From Hahella ganghwensis DSM 17046 (lineage in GTDB: Bacteria > Pseudomonadota > Gammaproteobacteria > Pseudomonadales > Oleiphilaceae), in the NCBI RefSeq assembly GCF_000376785.1, contig NZ_AQXX01000088.1, forward strand, positions 1-45,431: a stretch of 45,431 nucleotides of DNA, written 5' to 3'. Below, one piece after another: positions 7,998 to 15,666 of this stretch; the first letter of the stretch is position 1, and each line of letters starts with the position of its first letter. The notes beneath the pieces were generated by a model, which worked only from the letters and a program-made list of their open reading frames with translations, was not told the origin of the DNA and searched no databases. The position numbers and the translations under genes are program-made.

Positions 7998-8879
7998 ATG
8001 GATAGTCGATATCTGCAAAGTCTTATTTTCGTCGTTGAACAGGGCTCAATTGCGGCAGCAGCCAGAGCTCAGAATCTGACACCAGCAGCGATCAGCCAGA
8101 GAATTCAGGCTCTGGAGCATGAACTCAACTGCCCATTGCTGGACCGTTCCAGCCACAAAGCCGTACCGACTCACCACGCCGTCAGCCTGCTACCCAGAGC
8201 ACGACACATTGTGCAGCAAACTCAGGCGTTAATGGGAGATATCGACCAGGATGGACTGACAGGCCCGATCAGAATTGGCGCGATTGATAGCGTGCTCAGT
8301 AGTCTGTTCCCAAAAGCCATGGTCCGGATTAATAAAATCGCGCCCCGGGCCAGATGTCAGATTACACCGGGCACCTCCGCTTTGCTCTATGACGCAGTGC
8401 AACAGCAAAACGTGGATATCGCCATTACGGTTGCCCCGACCTTTTCTCTCCCGAAGTCACTGGTTCAGACACACTTGTTTGAAGAGCCTTATGCATTGAT
8501 CAGCCATAAAAAAGCGGAGAGTGTAGAGCAGGCTCTTCGGGAGCAACCATATATTCGTTACGACCAGAATTCCTGGGGCGGACACAAGATCGCGCAATGG
8601 CTGAAGGAAAAGAAAATCGCAACGAATGTCATAGCAGACCTGGATGCATTACATACCATTGCTCAGATGGTTAACGCCGGGGCGGGTGTCTCGGTGATTC
8701 CTCTGTGGGCCGGCATCCGAAAGCAACTGCCACAGCTTAAGATCATTCCCTTAAACAATCCCGAACTCATGCGACCGATCGTTGCAATACACCCACATTA
8801 TCCGGAGCGCCCGGCGTTGGTGAGCGCCCTGATATCGGCACTCGCCGAAGCGGCCTCCGAGGCAACGCCAGCAACCTAA
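7998..8879 (+). CDS. LysR-family transcriptional regulator
   Basis: A 293-residue LysR regulator. The winged helix-turn-helix is at the N-terminus (SLIFVVEQGSIAAAARAQNLTPAAISQRIQALE), followed by a periplasmic-binding-protein-like effector domain from about residue 88. I chose ATG 7998 because it places MDSRYLQSL at the canonical start of LysR proteins; the longer frame would need a TTG at 7950. There is no clear Shine-Dalgarno sequence. LysR proteins usually regulate the divergent neighbour, here the VOC gene and perhaps ghrA. Its stop overlaps the convergent rimK-like gene by 4 bp. Confidence 0.85.
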   Translation: MDSRYLQSLIFVVEQGSIAAAARAQNLTPAAISQRIQALEHELNCPLLDRSSHKAVPTHHAVSLLPRARHIVQQTQALMGDIDQDGLTGPIRIGAIDSVLSSLFPKAMVRINKIAPRARCQITPGTSALLYDAVQQQNVDIAITVAPTFSLPKSLVQTHLFEEPYALISHKKAESVEQALREQPYIRYDQNSWGGHKIAQWLKEKKIATNVIADLDALHTIAQMVNAGAGVSVIPLWAGIRKQLPQLKIIPLNNPELMRPIVAIHPHYPERPALVSALISALAEAASEATPAT

Positions 8880-10099
8880 GCCGATTGTTGGCGATGCACC
8901 TCTTCCGCAATTTCCAGCGCTTCCTTGGGTAATTGCTTGGGTTTGGATTTTTGCTTGCGCTGGTTTTTAGCCGGGATCAGGGAGCGCATGGATTCCAGCT
9001 TGCCAAAACACAAGAGCTTATCATCCGGTTCCAGTTGTCGGCTGGATTTAGGGTTCGGGATGACCTTGGTTCCCCGGTAAAGCGTCAGGACATTGATATC
9101 CTGATCCTGAAAGCCAGAGTCCTGGATAGTGCGGCCGACATAATGTGAACCTGGGGGAATATAAAGTTCGCTGACCCCGTAACCTTTGCTCACCGTGAGA
9201 CGTTGACGTATATCAATCTCTGGAAAGTCCACCTGTGCGGAAATGTAATCGATAATGGCACCGGCAATATCCAGATTGGTGCAGGTTTCTATTCCCTCCA
9301 GACCCGGAGATGAATTGACCTCCATTATCTGTGGCCCATCAGCCCCTTCCAGCATATCCACACCGGCAACATGCAACCCCATAATCTGTGCAGCACGTAC
9401 TGCCGTCTCTTTGTATTGGTCGCTCAATTGAACTGCTTCTGCAACGCCACCCCGGTGCACATTGCTACGAAACTCCTGTCCCTGGGCGACTCTCCTCATC
9501 GCTGCGACCACCTGATTACCAACAACAAACGCCCGGATGTCTTTGCCTTTGCTTTCGGCAACGAATTTCTGCACCAACACGTTCTGTTTCTGGCTCTGAA
9601 GCAGCTCTATCAATGCTTCCGCTGACTTTGTGCTTTCTGCCAGCAGAACCCCGATGCCCTGAGTTCCCTCGATCAATTTGATGATGACCGGCGCATTACC
9701 CACACGGGAAATCGCCGGCAAGACATCTTTCTTGTCGCGCACGTAGTTCGTTTTGGGAATACCAATATAATGCCGACTCAGCAGTTGCAGGCTTCGGAGT
9801 TTATCCCGTGAATTCAATATTCCGTGAGCGCTGTTGGCACAAAACACATTCATTTCCTGAAACTGCCGGACGACAGCGGTGCCATAGTAGGTAATGGACG
9901 CGCCGATACGGGGTAAGACCGCATCAATACCAGAGACTTCTTGCTGGCGGTAGTACAGACTCGGTGAGCCTCTTTCGAGATCAATCGCAAATTTCAGGGT
10001 GTTCATGACTTTGACACTGTGTCCGCGTGCCAGCGCTGATTCCTTCAGTCTTCGGGTGCTGTAACATTTTGGTCCACAGGAGAGTATGGCAAGTTTCAT
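8876..10099 (-). CDS. rimK: RimK-type ATP-grasp ligase fused to a C-terminal RCK_C-like domain
   Basis: Residues 1-290 match RimK, the ATP-grasp enzyme that adds glutamate to ribosomal protein S6. Visible features are the N-terminal MKLAILSCGP strand, the ATP-grasp lysine region VIIKLIEGTQGIGV (136-151), GKDIRAFVVG (185-194) and the metal site MEVNSSPGLEGIE (259-271). RimK is normally about 300 residues. Here about 107 more follow: 303-372 resembles a TrkA-C/RCK_C ligand-binding domain (ELYIPPGSHYVGRTI, ILDKLLCFG-type ending), then a lysine-rich tail. The extra domain suggests control by a small ligand, but that is inference. S6 as substrate is also only by homology. It is convergent with the LysR gene. 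Confidence 0.8.
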   Translation of the reverse strand: MKLAILSCGPKCYSTRRLKESALARGHSVKVMNTLKFAIDLERGSPSLYYRQQEVSGIDAVLPRIGASITYYGTAVVRQFQEMNVFCANSAHGILNSRDKLRSLQLLSRHYIGIPKTNYVRDKKDVLPAISRVGNAPVIIKLIEGTQGIGVLLAESTKSAEALIELLQSQKQNVLVQKFVAESKGKDIRAFVVGNQVVAAMRRVAQGQEFRSNVHRGGVAEAVQLSDQYKETAVRAAQIMGLHVAGVDMLEGADGPQIMEVNSSPGLEGIETCTNLDIAGAIIDYISAQVDFPEIDIRQRLTVSKGYGVSELYIPPGSHYVGRTIQDSGFQDQDINVLTLYRGTKVIPNPKSSRQLEPDDKLLCFGKLESMRSLIPAKNQRKQKSKPKQLPKEALEIAEEVHRQQSA

Positions 10100-10407
10100 T
10101 GGCCTGTCCGATTGGCTAACGTTCTTTTAAGCTTCGTATATTCTGATCAAAATGCAAGCAGACCAAGACCTGCTTTGGCTGCGCAAATGCTAACGGTTTC
10201 CATGGGTCGCGAACGAGTATCCAGCGGCATGCGAAAACATCAAAATAGAAGACATTCATCAGGGAAAACTATCAATAATAGCCACCAAGGATATTTAGCA
10301 ACGATAACCAGCAACGATAATTAGCAACTTCCACAAAACCCAAAAACTCCGCTTATACTTAATCAATCAGAGCTTCCGTCTACCTTTCAGGTTTGGGACG
10401 TCGTAGT
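10100..10407. other. Intergenic region between divergent rimK-like and solute-binding-protein genes
   Basis: No gene is supported here. The stretch carries a direct repeat, AGCAACGATAA, at 10297-10307 and 10310-10320 with a 13-bp period, and a third partial copy (AGCAAC) follows. A TATACT at 10354-10359 could be the -10 element of a promoter for the solute-binding-protein gene, but the -35 region is weak. The repeated motif is a candidate operator. Confidence 0.35.
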
Positions 10408-11184
10408 ATGTGGCGATTAATCTTTACGCTGATTCTGACCTTCTTTCTTGGGCAACCATCCTGTTACGCTGAAGAGCGCCTGGCACTGGCGTCTGCCCTC
10501 CTTCCGCCCTATGTCTACGAAGAGTCCGGGCATGCCAAAGGTGTTGCTGTCGATATTGTGAGGGCCGCACTCAATGAGGAAGGGATAACCCTCAGTATTG
10601 TCATTGTTCCACCAAACAGAGCGATAAACATGCTGGGGGGAAAACAGGTCGCCGGCTTTTTCCCGATTTTGAAGAACGATGACAGAAGCATGTTTCTGCA
10701 TTTCTCCCAACCGCTGGCCTATTATCAAATGACCCTGTTCACACGAGGAACAGGCATCACCTCGTTTGAAGCGCTCAAACATGACAACAAGACATACAAA
10801 ATAGGATTATCCCAGAACTATATCTTTCCAGAAGAATTTCAGTTTCTGTTGGATCCTGATCGACACGATCCAATGTATCTGACCTCCAGGCTGCCGATCG
10901 AGCTGCTTCATCTTCGAATGCTTGCTTCCGGCAGAACCGATATCACCATCATGGACGAAAGTATCGGGGACTATTTTATCCATCAACACAAGAAGGAACT
11001 GGCGGATATCCGGAAGATACCGGGCGCCAGGGTTCCCCAGTTACCCATCTTTTTGGGACTGCTGAAAGCGCTTCCGGAATCAGAGTCCACAATAACCAGG
11101 TTTAATCAAGGACTGTCAAAGCTCTTTAACTCCCCAAGAATCCACGAAATATATCAACGGTACGGTGTTGATTCCCCAAAGTAA
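10408..11184 (+). CDS. Periplasmic substrate-binding protein (SBP_bac_3-like)
   Basis: A 258-residue protein with a clean signal peptide (WRLIFTLILTFFLGQPSCYA, cleavage after about residue 22), so it is periplasmic. The mature part has the type 3 solute-binding layout: LLPPYVYEESGHAKGVAVDIVRAAL at the start, the two-lobe arrangement, and an ending like those of glutamine/amino-acid binding proteins. No permease or ATPase gene is adjacent, so it may be an orphan sensor or binding protein rather than part of a transporter. The ATG at 10408 is preferred to an upstream TTG at 10393 because it puts the charged residue directly before the hydrophobic core. It is monocistronic. Confidence 0.72.
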   Translation: MWRLIFTLILTFFLGQPSCYAEERLALASALLPPYVYEESGHAKGVAVDIVRAALNEEGITLSIVIVPPNRAINMLGGKQVAGFFPILKNDDRSMFLHFSQPLAYYQMTLFTRGTGITSFEALKHDNKTYKIGLSQNYIFPEEFQFLLDPDRHDPMYLTSRLPIELLHLRMLASGRTDITIMDESIGDYFIHQHKKELADIRKIPGARVPQLPIFLGLLKALPESESTITRFNQGLSKLFNSPRIHEIYQRYGVDSPK

Positions 11185-11442
11185 TGGGCTTCGCTGTTGC
11201 TTGCGATCCATTGATATAGACGCCTCATTATTCACCCACCTCGCAATTCCATTCTCCGTTAGCTTTAATCCAGGCGAAGATGCAACAAACCACCTGATAA
11301 AGTGAGAAACACATGCGCTTGTAAAGTACGGGGTGTATAGTAATTGACGGTTGGATTTCCGGGGTGTATTCGGTACGGGATATCAGCGACTAGGACAAAA
11401 ATGGCTGTATCAACTTTTCATATCAACGGAAGGAACCGAACT

Positions 11443-12276
11443 ATGAAAATCTCGAGTTGTTTACTCGTTCTTTTAATCTCTCTCTTTTCTATCGCAGGGG
11501 CAAATGCCGCTCCCACTTCTTTCTATCTGATTGTGATCGACAAAACAGGCTCAATGACCAGCACCCGCTCGACTACCGGAAATTCCCGTTTTCAGGATGC
11601 CATCACTCAAGCCGAAGGTGATCTGCTGGAAGCCATCAATGAAGCGCAAAGTGTCGGCGGTGATCTGCAGGTGTCTGTTGCCACATTCAATTCAACCATT
11701 GGATATCAACAACTCCTGGATTTTGGCAATCCCACCAGCGCGCAAACCGTTTTGAATAACCTGAGATCAAACAGACCGGGGGCCAGAACTAACCTGGCCG
11801 ACTCGCTGTGCACAGGGGCGGATGAACTGTTTGATGAGTCAACCACCGACAGCTACAAAAGAGTGATTGGTTTTTATACGGATCTGGATGAGAACCAAAG
11901 TTCCGGATCCTGTTCTGGTAGTGACTGGATGTCAAAAGTCATTCAGAAGTTTTTCAGCGGATTTCCCAATCCGGTGTTCAATGTCACCTTGTTTGCGACC
12001 GTTGATGATCTAACCGTCTCTTCCATGTTGATGGGGATCGGAAAGGTTGTGAAGGAATCGGATCCACAGCGGAAGGAAATGTCAGGACTCTACGAAGAGT
12101 TGGGACTGGTCGCCCCCGCGCAATTATTGAATATCAAAGATGAAGTGAGGTTTATGATGACGTTAGCCGGCTATACCGGCGGCGCAGTGCTCGGCATTGC
12201 GGATACTCAGGACGACCCGGTTATTGATACTGACAACTCGGATTGCGGCAGATTCTTCCCCTGCCCCAATCAATAA
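11443..12276 (+). CDS. Secreted von Willebrand factor A domain protein
   Basis: The 277-residue product has a signal peptide (residues 1-22, ending ANAA) followed directly by a VWA domain. The first metal-binding MIDAS motif is DKTGS at 33-37, with Thr in place of the first Ser of DxSxS. Later GARTNLADS and YTDLDENQ fit the MIDAS threonine and aspartate. VWA domains bind protein partners through a divalent cation. No transmembrane segment or sorting tail follows, so it is probably periplasmic or released. The start at 11443 has AAGGA upstream. It stands alone before the Fur-controlled heme locus, and no link to it is shown. Confidence 0.75.
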   Translation: MKISSCLLVLLISLFSIAGANAAPTSFYLIVIDKTGSMTSTRSTTGNSRFQDAITQAEGDLLEAINEAQSVGGDLQVSVATFNSTIGYQQLLDFGNPTSAQTVLNNLRSNRPGARTNLADSLCTGADELFDESTTDSYKRVIGFYTDLDENQSSGSCSGSDWMSKVIQKFFSGFPNPVFNVTLFATVDDLTVSSMLMGIGKVVKESDPQRKEMSGLYEELGLVAPAQLLNIKDEVRFMMTLAGYTGGAVLGIADTQDDPVIDTDNSDCGRFFPCPNQ

Positions 12277-12336
12277 ACCTATATAGCAATATACCCGGCA
12301 ACAACTAACCTCATAAAGAATTTAGTTAAAATAACA

Positions 12337-12370
12337 GTCAGGGCGTAGGCCAACGTCCTGACTTCAGCAG
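12337..12370 (+). terminator. Possible terminator after the VWA gene
   Basis: The arms GTCAGGGCG and CGTCCTGAC form a 9-bp stem with one G-U pair and an 8-nt loop. The following sequence is not a clean T-tract (TTTT appears only about 12 nt later), so intrinsic termination is uncertain. Confidence 0.35.
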
Positions 12371-12590
12371 GATCTTTTAATCAGCAGCCTTTTAATAAAT
12401 CGCTAGAGCGTCGCCCGATTAATAATACGTTTCTTTAGCGTATTCTTCCGCCAGAGCCTGCTTCTGTTTACGCTTTATTTTCTTCCATCGCTACCCTGAC
12501 TCAATGCCGAAGATTCTTTCGTCGTATTTGTCGTATTTCAAAAGTGAAGCACGAACATCACTTAATGCTTGCAAAAGCTTCTTAATTATA

Positions 12591-12609
12591 AATAATGATA
12601 ATCATTCTC
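12591..12609 (+). promoter_or_regulatory. Fur box upstream of the ECF sigma factor
   Basis: AATAATGATAATCATTCTC matches the classical 19-bp Fur consensus at 17 of 19 positions, differing only at positions 1 and 17. It lies 56 bp before the sigma-factor start, the expected place for iron repression of a FecI-type regulator. This indicates that the sigma/anti-sigma pair, and through it the heme locus, is switched on by iron starvation. Confidence 0.85.
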
Positions 12610-12664
12610 ACTTATATCCACCACCAACCTTTCGGCACGACCGTAATTCATAGAGATTGAATGG

Positions 12665-13174
12665 ATGTTATCTGATCAGAATGAAGCTGTTTATGCTCTG
12701 TATAGCGAGCATAATGACTGGCTCAAGAGCTGGCTTCGTAAAAAACTTGGATGTTCACATAGTGCGGCTGATATGGCGCAGGACACATTTGTCAGGGTTC
12801 TCTCTGCCGCGCCCAATCTGTTTACGATAAAAGAGCCAAGAGCTTATCTGACGACGATTGCCGGGCGATTGATTATCGATAATGCCAGGCGCAAAAAGAT
12901 AGAACAGTCCTATCTGGAGACCTGGTCCGCTTTGTACGGCGAGCACGCGGTTGCCCCCTCTTCTCAGGATCTGGTTGAAGTAGTAGAACTGTTGGTAGAG
13001 GTCGCCAATTTACTTGAGGGACTGCCTGAGAAACCCCGCCAAGCCTTTCTCATGAGCCGACTTGAAGGGAAAGCCTATAGTGAAATCGGTGAGATTCTTG
13101 GCGTATCCGTCAGTATGGTGAAAAAATATGTCGCTCAGGCATTGCTGCATTGCCATGACTTTATGAAAACCTGA
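12665..13174 (+). CDS. fecI: ECF RNA polymerase sigma factor, FecI type
   Basis: This 169-residue protein has sigma region 2 (YALYSEHNDWLKSWLRKKLG with AADMAQDTFVRVL) and region 4 (LEGLPEKPRQAFLMSRLEGKAYSEIGEILGVS) with no extra domains, typical of FecI/HasI iron-starvation sigma factors. It would direct RNA polymerase to the receptor and downstream promoters once the surface signal is relayed by the FecR partner 45 bp downstream. In the Has system of Serratia the equivalent pair is HasI/HasS. The ATG at 12665 lies behind a Fur box, so transcription is probably iron-repressed. Confidence 0.85.
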   Translation: MLSDQNEAVYALYSEHNDWLKSWLRKKLGCSHSAADMAQDTFVRVLSAAPNLFTIKEPRAYLTTIAGRLIIDNARRKKIEQSYLETWSALYGEHAVAPSSQDLVEVVELLVEVANLLEGLPEKPRQAFLMSRLEGKAYSEIGEILGVSVSMVKKYVAQALLHCHDFMKT

Positions 13175-13219
13175 TTAAGAGCTCTGTTACCTTACTTAAT
13201 TGCTGCTACCTCACTAAAT

Positions 13220-14248
13220 ATGAACCATCACACCGAGCAAAGTGTCGTTAATGATCGCGAAGTAATCGAAAAGGCAGCGGAATGGCATGCCACTTTGACC
13301 TCCGGAGAAGCCACTCAAGATGAGCGTGAGGCATGCAATCGTTGGCGAAATGCCCACCCGGCTAACGAGGAGGCTTATCAGAAGCTTTACGCGCTATCCC
13401 ACCGGTTTGACTGCCTATCCCCTGAGATGCGCAAGCCAGTGGGTTCGGTGCTGAATGAAGTGCTCAAGGAAGATACGGTTCCCGTAACATCAGGATTTAA
13501 AGCCACGGTGCTTGTGCTCACGTTTCTCGTGGTCTCAATTCTTGGCGTGCAATCCTTGACTTCATCGTCGTTGGCGATTGACTACCATACCAGCGTGGGC
13601 GAGCGAAGGAGCATCACTTTGAGTGACGGCACTCAGTTGATACTTAATACCGATTCCGCTGTAAAACTGGCATTTGATGATTATGAGCGCCGGCTGTTGC
13701 TGCCTCATGGTGAGATTCTGGTAGAGGTTGCCCATGACCCGACAAGGCCGTTCGTCATCGAAACGTCTCAAGGAACTGCGCGAGCCCTTGGTACTCGTTA
13801 TAGTGTCCGGACTCTGGATGATGTAATGGATGTCGTTGTAACAGAGTCCAAGGTGGAAGTCTGTCGCAGTGAAAGTTCTTCTCTTGATTCCCCCTCCTGC
13901 GTGACAACTCATCAGGGCGAGATGGCCCGAGTGCACCACAACAGCGTTGAATGGTCGCAGCACCATGACACCTTTGGATCCACTGCCTGGAGCCAGGGAC
14001 GCCTGGTGGTGGATGAATGGCCTTTACCTCGTGTCTTGGAAGAGCTCAAACGTTACCGTCCTGGCATCATGCACTTTAACGCTGATGACCTTGCCGACAT
14101 AAAAGTTTCCGGTGTTTTTCCATTGGACGATACCGAACAGACACTGGATATTCTCAGCCAGAACCTGCCTGTTCAGGTAAATCGATTTACGCGTTTCATT
14201 ACACTTGTGCGTAAATTGCAAACCAAATTACACTTGCCGCCGGACTGA
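13220..14248 (+). CDS. fecR: FecR-family transmembrane anti-sigma regulator
   Basis: A 342-residue FecR/HasS-like protein. The cytoplasmic N-terminal domain (1-90) has the DUF4880 pattern AAEWHATLTSGEATQDEREACNRW...HPANEEAY. A single membrane helix is at about 95-113. The periplasmic FecR domain contains GERRSITLSDGTQLILNTDSAV (127-148) and ALGTRYSV, and a final STN-like/DUF4974 segment starts near 255. The family senses substrate-loaded receptor through the receptor's N-terminal signalling domain and controls its sigma factor. The receptor at 15667-18195 has such a domain, so the signalling chain is complete. No clear Shine-Dalgarno sequence precedes the ATG. Confidence 0.85.
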   Translation: MNHHTEQSVVNDREVIEKAAEWHATLTSGEATQDEREACNRWRNAHPANEEAYQKLYALSHRFDCLSPEMRKPVGSVLNEVLKEDTVPVTSGFKATVLVLTFLVVSILGVQSLTSSSLAIDYHTSVGERRSITLSDGTQLILNTDSAVKLAFDDYERRLLLPHGEILVEVAHDPTRPFVIETSQGTARALGTRYSVRTLDDVMDVVVTESKVEVCRSESSSLDSPSCVTTHQGEMARVHHNSVEWSQHHDTFGSTAWSQGRLVVDEWPLPRVLEELKRYRPGIMHFNADDLADIKVSGVFPLDDTEQTLDILSQNLPVQVNRFTRFITLVRKLQTKLHLPPD

Positions 14249-14565
14249 AAATTATTGACGAGAAAAAATTAAAATCGGGCTCCGTATGCTGCACCCGATG
14301 GATCTTTGTGCATCGTGATATAGCGGATGGCTAATGCTCTTACTCTTTCTCACCCTTGTATGAAAGTTCTGTATAACTGAGCCATAAACTCGTTATTTTT
14401 CGGCTACGCTTGCAAGTATTACTTATTAATACCTAACGACCCGACTGACTGAACTTTACGCTCTATCGTTCAGGAATACTCTGCAGTTCGTATGATGAGC
14501 CTCGTCTCAAGTCTGAAGGCTCACTCTTCTTCAGGCGACAATTAAAATAACCAGGAAGAAACGAC
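14249..14565. other. Intergenic region between fecR and the rhombotarget-type lipoprotein gene
   Basis: No gene is supported in 317 bp. A short inverted repeat, ATCGGG/CCCGAT (14274-14279 and 14294-14299), may form a weak hairpin after fecR. The region probably contains the promoter recognised by the upstream ECF sigma factor, but I cannot identify its elements by eye. Confidence 0.35.
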
Positions 14566-15465
14566 ATGCGAACTCACAAGAGTATTACGGCTTTGCTGCT
14601 AACGATTGCCATTACCTTCTTTATCCAAGGGTGTGCAACCAGCCCTAGAAATGTGGCATCTCAGGATATCGATCAGGTTCTCAATCCGGTCACAGATTCC
14701 CTGCTATCCAAAGAAAAAGCGCCTTTAGTATTTCCTGCCTCCGTAGGCATTCTCATGATCCCCTCTAATAATTCACTTAAGCTTCCGAACACAACATTAC
14801 GTTTGGCTGCCGACAGTCTAAAAAAGGAGCTGTTGAAGAATAGCCGCTATATCAACCGTGTGGCTATTGTGAACAATAGTGACCTTGGCAAGAAGTTTTC
14901 ACTTGAGGATATCAGACAGGCTTATGCGGTGGATATCGTCGCTGTGATCACCTTTGAGCAAGATCAGAGAAGCCGTCGCAGTGGCATAGCTGCCTTGTCA
15001 GATATCGCCGTGATTCCAGCGTTCACCGTTCCCACAGTCGAGCTCAAAACCACGTCTGTTGTTGAGGGAACCATCGTTCACGTTCCAAGCAATGCGGTCA
15101 TTTTTAGAACGACAGGAATAGATGATCGATCCACCAATATGCCCTCCTTTACTGCTCAGGAAAACGGAATGAGAGAGGAGTCCATTAAAGGATTAGCGGC
15201 TTCTGCGGAAAACTTTGGCATGGAAGTCAGCCAAGTCCTGACAGGGCTCACCAATTTCAGAATGTCGAATGCCGTTTCCATGAATGATGTTATTGGAGGT
15301 GACCTCACTTCAACTGAACAGTCCTCCGCCAACAAAAAAAAAGGGCCTGAAAACCAATGGGAACAAGTTAACGATTACAAAAGAACAGGTGGCACTACAA
15401 CTCCTTGGAATCTTATTGTATTGGTCTCGTTTTTTGCTCTGATCAAGAGAAGGTTTATCCGATAG
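14566..15465 (+). CDS. Rhombotarget-type lipoprotein with GlyGly-CTERM-like tail
   Basis: This 299-residue protein has a signal peptide ending at Cys23 (FFIQGC, a slightly irregular lipobox). The body carries the pattern of rhombotarget lipoproteins (PASVGILMIP, AYAVDIVAVITFEQDQRS). The C-terminus has GG at 275-276, a hydrophobic segment (WNLIVLVSFFALI) and a basic end (KRRFIR), the layout of a GlyGly-CTERM signal cut by rhombosortase. So both ends carry a processing signal. Its function is unknown. It lies between the regulatory genes and the HasR-like receptor and is closed by a good terminator, so it may have its own promoter. No rhombosortase gene is visible in the window. Confidence 0.72.
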   Translation: MRTHKSITALLLTIAITFFIQGCATSPRNVASQDIDQVLNPVTDSLLSKEKAPLVFPASVGILMIPSNNSLKLPNTTLRLAADSLKKELLKNSRYINRVAIVNNSDLGKKFSLEDIRQAYAVDIVAVITFEQDQRSRRSGIAALSDIAVIPAFTVPTVELKTTSVVEGTIVHVPSNAVIFRTTGIDDRSTNMPSFTAQENGMREESIKGLAASAENFGMEVSQVLTGLTNFRMSNAVSMNDVIGGDLTSTEQSSANKKKGPENQWEQVNDYKRTGGTTTPWNLIVLVSFFALIKRRFIR

Positions 15466-15475
15466 ATCCCCCGGG

Positions 15476-15514
15476 CCAAGTGTGGTGTTCTTTCAAGCTG
15501 CACTTGGTTTTATT
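15476..15514 (+). terminator. Rho-independent terminator after the lipoprotein gene
   Basis: The perfect 7-bp arms CCAAGTG (15476-15482) and CACTTGG (15501-15507) are followed at once by TTTTATT. This separates the lipoprotein transcript from the receptor gene. Confidence 0.6.
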
Positions 15515-15666
15515 GGTTACACAAACTCCTGCCACCTTCTTGTTGCTAGGTGCTTCAAACTTTCCTCGCCCGAATAAATTCTAAAAAAACTTTACCTCTA
15601 CTGTCCCTTTCCGGATTTCGCACGTCATCACTAGTGTATCAACAGAGATGTAAATGCGAATTATTA

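Larger units (their letters stand above)
12277..12664. other. Intergenic region upstream of the heme-locus sigma factor
   Basis: No coding sequence is supported in these 388 bp. They contain a hairpin with 9-bp arms at 12337-12345 and 12354-12362 (one G-U pair), which may end the VWA transcript although no T-run follows at once, and a Fur box near 12600. The remainder is AT-rich and shows nothing I can name. Confidence 0.5.
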
